Made by a program: the position numbers and the translations under genes. Positions 56,176 through 64,000 of a stretch of 64,000 nucleotides of DNA are shown here, piece by piece (position 1 is the first letter of the stretch; every line of letters starts with the position of its first letter). The notes beneath the pieces were generated by a model. It was not told the DNA's origin and made no database searches. It saw only the letters and a program-made list of their open reading frames with translations. Source of the stretch: Jacaranda mimosifolia. Taxonomy: Eukaryota > Streptophyta > Magnoliopsida > Lamiales > Bignoniaceae. Location of the stretch: NCBI GenBank assembly GCA_018894105.1, contig CM032124.1, positions 8,417,501 to 8,481,500 of the forward strand, read 5' to 3'.

Positions 56176-58756
56176 TCAAGCACCCTCCTCAATTGCTTGA
56201 TCGAGCTCATTGCTCGAGGGAATTGGAATAAGCACCACCGCGGGGCTGTTCACCCTCGGCTCGGGCATCACAACAGCAACAGGAACAACGGCAATCACCA
56301 GTTGAGAAGGCTCTGCCTGGTTGACCAAAAAACCTCCCCCAAGCGATGGAAGATACTCGGCAGCATCGACCATATCGTCCCACATCTCGAACGCAAATTC
56401 ATTCGCAAAAGCAAACTTCTTCGACACCACATCTAACTTTTTCACCACCTTAGCCACTTTCTTCTACGCCTTGGTCAGAGGCTCGGCAAGAGAAGCCTCT
56501 GCAAGCCCTTTGACAACAAGGGCCTCCACAGCTCCCTCTTCAACATCAACCTCCCTGTCCTCAAGATATGGCTGCAGCTGCTCATCCAGGATGGGGCTAA
56601 TGCAATCTTTATCCTCTGCTCGAACAGAATAGCCCAAGTACTGCAGTTGTTTGAGCGCCTTATCGAATGCATTCCTAGCGTCATCTAAAGAAAAAACAAC
56701 GCTCGCATCTTGGAATGCTAAGCATAACATGAACTGTTGCATGGCCTCTCGTCGCATCAAGGGAAGCTTTCTGTAAAATTCGACCCGAGCTTCTTGGATT
56801 GCCGTTTTTCGACTGGCTGTCCGACCAAACTCATAACCATGTTGTGCATCCATTCTGGCCTCATTAAGCAGCTCGTTCATTCTGTTCTTCTCTTTCATGG
56901 TGGTGACCAGTTGACTATCCTTCAAGCGAAGCTGGCTATTAACCTCCTCGACCTCCTTGTTGAGCTTTTCGACCCTGGTTTGGGAAGACTCGAGTTGAGT
57001 CTTCAAAGTCTCCATGTCCTAACCTTCCTGTAGATGCTCACGATCGGCAAAGGCCAGCTCCGACCTCCTATAAAAATGGTAGCCTAGCTAGCCCATCTGA
57101 AAAATAAAATTCATGATAAGAGAACAATACTCCACATACAAATAAAATTCGACGATATAAGCTTATCAACCAGAACCTTACCATGTTTGAGTGATAAGTC
57201 GGAGTTTTGAGCGTAGCATCCTGGCTTAGTCTCATCAATTTCTTCTGGTCGGAGGCAAACAATCCGACCATCATCACCTTTAGAGGGACGGCCCTGATCG
57301 ACCCCGCCATCTCCATCGAGTAAGAATTATGCACAACCATGCTCAGCTTTGACCAGAACCTTGGCGACAGCAATTTAGGCAACTAGAATAGCACATCATC
57401 CCTATGCTGGCCAAATAGATCATATCCAGAGGGTTGGCCCGACCCCATGGCTTTCCCTTTGCCCTTTTCAACCGCTGTCCTCTTAAGAGCAGGTCCGGCC
57501 TGCTCGACCATGGGCTTTTTTCCTCGACCTGCTGGGCTGCTTCCTGTGGTCGTCACGGATCGAGCGGACGACGGAGTAGGCGATGGTGAAGGCATCATTA
57601 CCTCGGGCTGTGCTGCCAGGGCCAGAGCAGCCCTTCAATGGGCCGTTATAGCTATACAGCGCTGCTTGTTCCTCTCAGCCCTCGCCAAAGCTTCTTCTCT
57701 TGAATGATTCATGATCTCATCTCAATCTGCCAAACAGCACAAAAACAAAAAGTTAGAATCAAGCAGGAAAAATAGATAAGCTAACCAGTAATTAACAACA
57801 TAATCTACCTAGTCGATCACCTACTAGCAAGTCCAACTGAGCTGGCGATAAGCCAGTTAACACCAAGCTCCTCTCCTCGATAAATACCGAGGCCTCCACC
57901 TGATCGAACTTGACCAGGTCTCGGATGAATGTATTGGGCCAAGTCGAAGTTAAGTTATTCGGCATCTTGACATACCCCATCCACTACCTCCTCAGAATAT
58001 TAAGCCCTCAGTGACTCAAACAAACAGATAACATTTTTTCTACTCTTGCCCATAGGAAGAGGTCAGGGTAACAAGAAACTTCCGGCGGGGTCAAGCAGTG
58101 AGATAATAAAAACCCAACTCATCGGTACTACCCAACTTTTGGGACATCGAAAGATGGAAAAGGTTGGAGAAGTTTGCGAAGGTAGCAGGCTGGTCGAACA
58201 TATGCATTAAAACAACGAAGTTGTATATAGTCAAGAAATAATTCGGCAACAGTTGGGTTATACACACTTCTAAACCCCTAAGCAGTTCGACTATAAGACC
58301 ACCTAAGGGGAACCTAAGACCACATCTAAAAGCATCCTTAAACACAGTTATATACCCAACCGGAGGTCGATGCATCCTACTAGAGGGTCCAGGTACTATA
58401 AGTTCATACTCATTAGGGACATGATACCGCTGCCTAATGCGCACCAAGTCGGCATGGGTCATTATGGACACTATTTCACTATAGTAGTTGGGGGTGAATA
58501 ATTGACCGCACGACAAGGGGGCCTGACTTGGCCCAACATCACCCCCTCTACCAGCACGATCACTACTCGAGCTACTGGAGCTCAAGCTACTCGACTCCTC
58601 TAATGAACCCCCAGGCCAATTAGAATGAGTAGCCTCACTATCCTCTCCCTGACTACCCTCAGAATCATATAAGTGCAACATTTCTAGAGCAAAGGAGGAA
58701 CATGAATGAAAATCGAGGAAAGGACTTACTCGTTGCCGATGAAGTATAAGTCGCAA
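56176..58756 (-). pseudogene. Antisense ORF of element B with 'putative gypsy type transposon' domain
   Basis: The minus-strand start at 58756 opens a serine-rich leader (SSSLSSSSSSSDRAGRG) and then IRQRYHVPNEYELIVPGPSS, VFKDAFRCGLRFPLGGLIVE and LLPNYFLTIYNFVVL. This is the plant-specific domain known as putative gypsy type transposon (Transposase_28). The frame stops at 58091. Related coding pieces follow on the same strand: 57980-57792, 57598-57383, 57382-57068, a coiled-coil-rich part 57015-56464 (QLESSQTRVEKLNKEVEEVN) and 56457-56176. A TTTGGCAG acceptor near 57727 suggests at least one intron. Such antisense ORFs are known from Tat-lineage retrotransposons; their role is not known. It lies wholly between integrase and the 3' LTR. 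Confidence 0.8.
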
Positions 58757-59055
58757 AATAATAGCAGGAAAGATAGTTGACTCAGAACTCGACTAGATGC
58801 AAAGCAGTAAAAGTAAAAATAAATACTTTAACTGTGCTTATTTATAGGCATGTGAGCGCGGGAAACCCAAGCGTCTGTAATCATGGCGTAACCGCTGATA
58901 GACGTTGGCCTGACACGATGTAATCGGTGCATTAAATGCGCTAAACCCAGGTCAACTTTCAAAAAACCTCATTGACCTCGTAACTTCGCAACAAACTACT
59001 CCCGAATCCTTCTTGTTGATCATCTCGCTCATAATTCGGAAGTGGGGGGGACCTA

Positions 59056-59862
59056 TGATACAGGGCTATAGGCTCGGCCTAGAGACTATAAACCTGAGGG
59101 TGTAGCATCGTGCCCATTTCATCCTTACGGCCCAATCATGCTACTGACTTCAGATGACCTAGGTCGACCAGGCAGGTCGACCTTTCATGTCTTTCCTGAA
59201 AGTATACAGTCATTCGACTAGGCCGTAGACCGGAGCCGTTGCTAGACCCATTTGATCGTGGTGCTCGGCCACCTCTTGCGCTGCACGCCAACCCATCGTA
59301 AGGTCGACCCCATCACCGACCAAGGAGGTTGACTCGATGCAGAATCAACTCTTTGTCGTATTAAATGCCCTGACAGGTAGTATGCCTCCGCATTAAAGGT
59401 GCGTGCCGCTCCAGTACCACTATACTGCCGCATTGTGTAGGAGGCTCGCGTACAGTATACTATTCTGCCCATAAAATCTGGAGATACAGCCACCTGGAAT
59501 AGTATAGGAATGAGAAATGACCTAAAGCCCCTCGTGCAAGGACAATGACCCTCTCTGCATGTTAAGGGCATCATAGACAAATCACCCACCAAGAGAAGGC
59601 TATAAATACCTTCTTTCCAGCCTCACTAAAGGTATGCTATTCTCTACAAAAGGCCCTCACTATGTTGCTCATTATATCTAGTTGATCTCATATCGACTTG
59701 AATGTCGAAGTGCCTTAACCGAGGGCACCTCAGCTAGTCTAACGTTTGCTCGTGATTGTAGGACTTTGCCCAACCACTTTTGGAGTTCGACCACTCGACC
59801 AGACAGGTCGGTCCCTACAAATTACCTCAAGATTCAGTTACAAATAGTTTTCACCCTCATCA
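59056..59862 (+). repeat. 3' LTR of element B
   Basis: 807 bp, starting TGATACAGGGCTATAGGC after the polypurine tract and ending CACCCTCATCA. It contains insertions relative to the 5' LTR near 59172, 59385-59455 and 59537-59590, so the copies have diverged by more than point changes. Confidence 0.9.
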
Positions 59863-60323
59863 ATATATATATAACTTTCTAATCTTAAACGTGATTCTTT
59901 TAATCTCATAACCTAGTGCCTGCTAGTATCCCTCCCCTTTCTTACACCCTAGTATGTAGTCTATGCATCTTTAATTTATTTTAGTTAAACCAATTTTTGA
60001 TATTACGTAATGTTGGCTAGATTAAAATTTTCAAGTTGATTTCATTTTAAAAAATGCATTTTTTAAAGTTATTTATATGATATTCTAGTAAATTATAATA
60101 TCTCACTAGTTATACAATGCATAGTATTTAAAAAAGTTTATAATTAGGTGCCGGTATGGTTAGGTAGGGTTCAAGTTTTACATATATAGTGCAAGTAGAA
60201 TGCGAGTTTGACTCCCAAAACTCTAGGATGGGTAAGGGTGGATTGACAAACTATAAAACCTCTATGGGGTGGATTCAGATTGAGTGAAAACCCATCCCAA
60301 TCAATCCCATTGCCATCTCTAGG
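59863..60323. mobile_element. Right half of a hAT-like repeat split by element B
   Basis: Contains CTCTATGGGGTGGATTCAG and ends CAATCCCATTGCCATCTCTA, whose reverse complement TAGAGATGGCAATGGGATTG resembles common hAT MITE ends. Read together with 49316-49530 it gives one repeat interrupted by element B. Confidence 0.5.
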
Positions 60324-61270
60324 ACCTGACAACTTCCTTGGTAAACCTAACATGTTCTTTAGTATTGTAGGTTGGACTTGTGTTTTACCTAGCATTTAGC
60401 AGCTCGAACAACAGCATACTCTTAAATTTATTCGACCTCATCCATTTTTCTGAACCTACACCAAATATTTTTCTCTACTGAAAAAATACCTCATCAATAT
60501 ATAATCTTTCTATGGGCGAGCGGATAAATAAGAGGGCCTCTTAATTGAAATTAGTTGAGCGAAGCTTATAGTTAATATTGAAAATCTTTTACCAGTATGG
60601 TATATTTCTTTACATTATAAGGATATAGCAATTTTCGCTTATCAAAAATATGCTTTTGAATATGTAAATTTATCAGTATTAACCTAATAAATAGCTATTT
60701 TCATTTAATAGGCATCAATAATCCCTTCAATTTTTAAATTATATGATGCATCCCATGCTCACACGGACTAATCCTTATTGCCCACCACGACAAATTGGAA
60801 AGGCATGTGGGGATTCACACAAATGGCAATGGGATCCAGATGAGAAGAGTGATGTACAAGGCTGGGCTGGGCAGGTCTCAGCCGTCTCACATGCCTGCAA
60901 ATTATTCCGTCTCATTCCTCGTGATTCTTCACGTCACTTGTTTTGTTTTCTCCTTTAGTTCTTTTCTTTTCTTTTTCCATTATTGTTTTTGTTTTTCGCG
61001 TTCATGTGGATCAATTGAATTAAATTGAATGGCCCCGGTCACCAGCACCACCATCCACGAGAAACCCTCCCAATCAAGGCTACAAACAAAAGGCATGCAT
61101 GTTAAAGTACCAAAGTACCCCCTTAGGTGAGGTATCTGAAAACCAATTTAGTATGAAGTTTTTTCTTTTTTTTTGACACTACCAATTTAGTATGAAGTTA
61201 TTTTTAAGAGAAAATGATAAATTTTAAATTATGTGAATAAATTGAATGTATGATGGAATTCCTTAGAAGA
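60324..61270. other. Spacer with a GC-richer island
   Basis: 60740-61095 is clearly less AT-rich than its surroundings and not obviously repetitive. A 71-codon open frame (60743-60958) has no recognised domain. It could be a promoter or an exon fragment; I cannot decide. Confidence 0.3.
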
Positions 61271-61736
61271 TAGTTGGAGAATAACCATCATTATAAAAAA
61301 ATATAATATTAATGACGAAATAGATAGTAACAATATAAAAATTATCATTATTAACATGCATTAAGTGACAATAACTCTTATTTTGTTATTAAGTATATTT
61401 TTTAAGTGACAATAATTTTTGTTTTGTCATAAGGTAACTCAATAGTGACAAAAGCTAAAATTTTAAGTTGTCAGTATTGTCAATTAGTAACATCTCTAGG
61501 TGATAATTTAGTAATAATAAAAATTATCGCTATAATTTATGATAAGTTGTCATCATGGATGTGTCACTGACTTTTGATGGTCACAATTTAAACTGTTCTT
61601 ATCACTTTTTAACTTGAAAAATTCATTAAGATAACAAAACTAAATCTTTTATCACCTAATATACATAATTGGTGACAACTTTTGCATTTTTACTTACTAT
61701 TTTATCACTAATTTATCTTCTTCTTTTTTTGTGATT
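61271..61736. repeat. GTGACAA-rich transposon remnant
   Basis: Repeated motifs GTGACAATAA, TTGTCATAAG, GTGACAAAAG and TTGTCATCAT in both orientations, with ends near CATTATAAAAAAATA and, in reverse complement, CACAAAAAAAGAAG. This resembles subterminal repeats of CACTA-type transposons. No target duplication is visible. Confidence 0.4.
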
Positions 61737-63360
61737 CTCTTTAATAAAAGAAAAGAAAGTAATTTTTTGGAGATAAGAGGTGGGACTATAAAAAACACTA
61801 ATTAAATGATCATCAAGTATAGTATTTTTTTTTTTCTCGTGTCTTTTTGTTTTATCGAAATAACAATAGATATTTTTATGAACTACTAACATAGGTGATA
61901 TTTACAAGCGATATAAATGTTTTATCTGAATAATATGACTAAATCTAACAAATAAAGATATTCAACAATTTTGAGCAATTTTTTGATTTACTTAAAAACT
62001 ATTAGATTTGAAATAAATATTTTCTTTCTTTAGTGCGAAGTAACATATTTTATTAGTTTTTTTTTGCTCAAAACTATGAGTATTCAATTCTAAGCTACAC
62101 CTTTTCTCCTCATAATTTTTTTTTTTTTTAATCTTTTTTTTTTGGTAACAACCCCTTTTACTAATGCATTTGACTAACACGAGTCATAATCTTTCACAAA
62201 GCACAACATCAAACACGTTATTCTAATGCACTTAAAATTCTTTTTATATAAACCTTATATATAGACAAAGAAACAACATTGCAACTTCTCTAGGTTATTG
62301 TGTTTCACCACATTTTCTTTTTTCAATAATATAAACGTTTTCAACCCTTTAACCTAAACAATCACAATTTCCTATAATTTAATAGAGGCCAAAAGAAGTA
62401 AGTACAAAAATATAATTACATATTTTAACCACATGCACTTTTACAATGACTTCAAACATTACCCTACTTGAGTACTCTTCACATCATTTTGATATAAAAG
62501 TTGAAATGTCACGTAAACCTAAAACATATTCCATTAATTACTCAACTTAAAAGAGAATTGTTCCTTTCAACTATTTCCTTCTTTCTTTTTTCTTTGTGCA
62601 ATTCAATTTCATTATTGAATTTTTTTTTTTGTGTTAGTGTTCCTATAGATTTTGATTTCGAAAATTCAAATTATTGTCATATTTAAATGAAATTCTACGT
62701 GTCTCAAATTTATTGCTCTTTCATTTTTTATTTTTTTTGAAATATGTTTTTACATTGTTATTGAATTAAAGTAATATCATGAAGCTATTAAATTTTAATC
62801 ATAATTTTTTAGGGTAATAGTAAAAGAAATAAATAGAACTTTTATTTTCTTTGTAACTCTTATTTAAAACTACAATTATTGAAGTAAATTTGGAAAGAAA
62901 GGTATAAGTTTGGTAGCATAAATCCATTAAGTTTATCGTTGTTTTCTTAACTCCTAATTTTATAGCAAAAAAAAAAAGAGAGGTGGAATTCATAAATATT
63001 CAAAAGGTCAAAAAAGGAAAAGGGCAATGGTGGTAAAATTAACAGAACCAGTGAGGGTAGGCAAGAATAAGAAAAAGTACACAAATGAATTTCACAGGTT
63101 GGGGAAAACCAAAAGAAAGCTGTCTTGTAGTAGCCCAAAAAATAATGGTGAAAATTTAACCAGTGAAAGAAAGAAATAGGAAAACAAGAAGAAAAAAAAA
63201 GGAAAAAAGGATAAAAAAGATACTGTTACAAGAATATCAGTGACAAAAGTATAATGTTAATAATTATTGAATTTTTATTTAAATTTTCAATAATAAATTC
63301 TTAATATTAATACATAATAATTTTTTTAAATAATATATATTATTAAAAATATAATGAGAA
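61737..63360. other. AT-rich spacer, no gene seen
   Basis: Long A and T runs; open frames are short and of low complexity. Confidence 0.4.
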
Positions 63361-64000
63361 CTTTAACAAAAAGAACAAAAGTTTAGCCTAAAACATGGAG
63401 AAGACAAGAAGATTTCTTCGATGTCCTCTTCTCAATTTTCTCACACCAACTACAACACATCACCAATACCAATGAATGGAATCCTTCCTTTGTGTGTGAG
63501 TATTTTTTTTCCATTTTTTTTTTTTTTTGGGTTTCTTACCAAAAACAACAATAACAACTACAACTCTTCCACCACCACCATCCACTTTCATTATTATTAT
63601 GGCAATTATTATTCTTATTCCCATTCTTTTCTTTTGCTCTTCTCTCTCTTTCATTATTATTGTTGGCTAGCACCACCCCTTCTGCCCATTTCTCTTGAAG
63701 CAAGAGGAAGAATTGATCAAATAATACAAGAATCTTTGTGGGTTTTTCTTTTTAAATCATCCACATATTAGTTATCTGAATCTGAGCTGATTTTTGGTGA
63801 GTTCCATGTATTTGTTTTTTTTTTTTTTTTTTTGGATTTTTTTTTTTTTTTTGTCTAGTCATATGATTTCTGTGAATCATGGGATTTCCTTCCTGGTTAA
63901 GAGTTGATGTCTTAAGGAATGCTGATTTTTTCGCTCTTTTTCTGGGAAAATTCCTTTTTGGGATTCTTGAAATAGGTAAGTATGTGGGGCTGTGTTTATA
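63361..64000 (+). promoter_or_regulatory. Possible 5' leader of a gene beyond the window
   Basis: Pyrimidine-rich CTCTTCTCTCTCTTTC sequence near 63635, then TCTGAGCTGATTTTTG|GTGAGTTCC near 63780-63803, which looks like a leader exon ending at a splice donor. T runs follow at about 63816-63852. The 116-codon frame at 63421-63771 is low-complexity (NNNNN, YYYY) and probably not protein. The strand is inferred from the donor. Confidence 0.3.

Larger units (their letters stand above)
49531..59862 (+). mobile_element. Ty3/Gypsy element B with antisense ORF (Tat-like)
   Basis: A 10.3 kb element bounded by LTRs (49531-50246 and 59056-59862), each starting TGATA and ending TTTTCACCCTCATCA. ATATA flanks both sides (49526-49530 and 59863-59867), though inside TA-rich DNA. 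A primer-binding-like motif TTTAGCACCCTCTGTAGGA follows the 5' LTR; a polypurine tract GTGGGGGGGACC precedes the 3' LTR. Order gag, protease, RT, RNase H, integrase marks Ty3/Gypsy. The long region between integrase and 3' LTR has tandem repeats and an ORF on the opposite strand, as known for the Tat lineage. Many stops and frameshifts make it inactive. Confidence 0.93.

Noticed and set aside
63421..63771. 116-codon low-complexity frame at the right end
   Set aside because: Runs of F, N and Y come from T, A and TTATTA tracts; the region reads better as an untranslated leader.
1..64000. tRNA or rRNA genes
   Set aside because: I looked for paired A and B box motifs with acceptor-stem pairing and for conserved rRNA stretches, and saw none; a covariance search would settle it.

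Overview
The window is nuclear DNA of a flowering plant. It has split genes with GT-AG introns, very AT-rich spacers, plant LTR retrotransposons, a LINE remnant and many MITEs. The NLR gene starts with the MAYAALVSL-type coiled coil of R1/RPP13-like receptors, which are abundant in asterids and especially Lamiales; that assignment is my inference.

Genes. Four genes look intact and one is a fragment. (1) A CC-NB-LRR immune receptor on the minus strand (about 6572-9533), with a possible extra 3' exon. (2) A PX-domain protein with a C-terminal Rubicon-type zinc-finger region on the plus strand (16921-22835, five coding exons, one GC-AG intron). (3) A rolling-stone-like multi-pass membrane protein on the minus strand (23602-26692, eight coding exons), convergent with gene 2. 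(4) A small UVR plus ApaG-domain protein, probably plastid-targeted, on the minus strand (33084-37150, six coding exons). The fragment (10842-11336, minus) is the start of an uncharacterised plant membrane protein. I joined exons by hand from splice sites, reading phase and family resemblance. They do not form a pathway together.

Mobile DNA, left to right. A broken LINE ORF1 (1-1662, minus). A decayed Copia-like 3' end (about 2440-4325). PIF/Harbinger-type MITEs with TTA/TAA duplications (5497-5827, 25282-25922, 28773-29112, 29454-29888) and relatives without clear duplications. hAT-type MITEs (13602-14225, 14621-15403, 47816-48760). A deleted Ty3/Gypsy element A (38123-45149, TACAT duplication) carries two minisatellites, and an LTR of another Gypsy lineage (41741-44621, minus) sits inside the second. 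A 10.3 kb Ty3/Gypsy element B (49531-59862) has gag, protease, RT, RNase H and integrase remnants, a tandem-repeat block, and an antisense ORF with the plant 'putative gypsy type transposon' domain. Element B appears to split an older hAT-like repeat.

The most unusual structures are the minisatellite of element A, whose units hold two short hairpins with four-base loops; a second minisatellite in the nested LTR whose units can fold in two competing ways; the antisense ORF of element B; the GC-AG intron; and an intron grown from about 89 to 1290 nt by nested MITEs. I see no CRISPR array, tRNA or rRNA gene, and no clearly new system. Some 64000-end sequence resembles an untranslated leader of a gene lying beyond the window.
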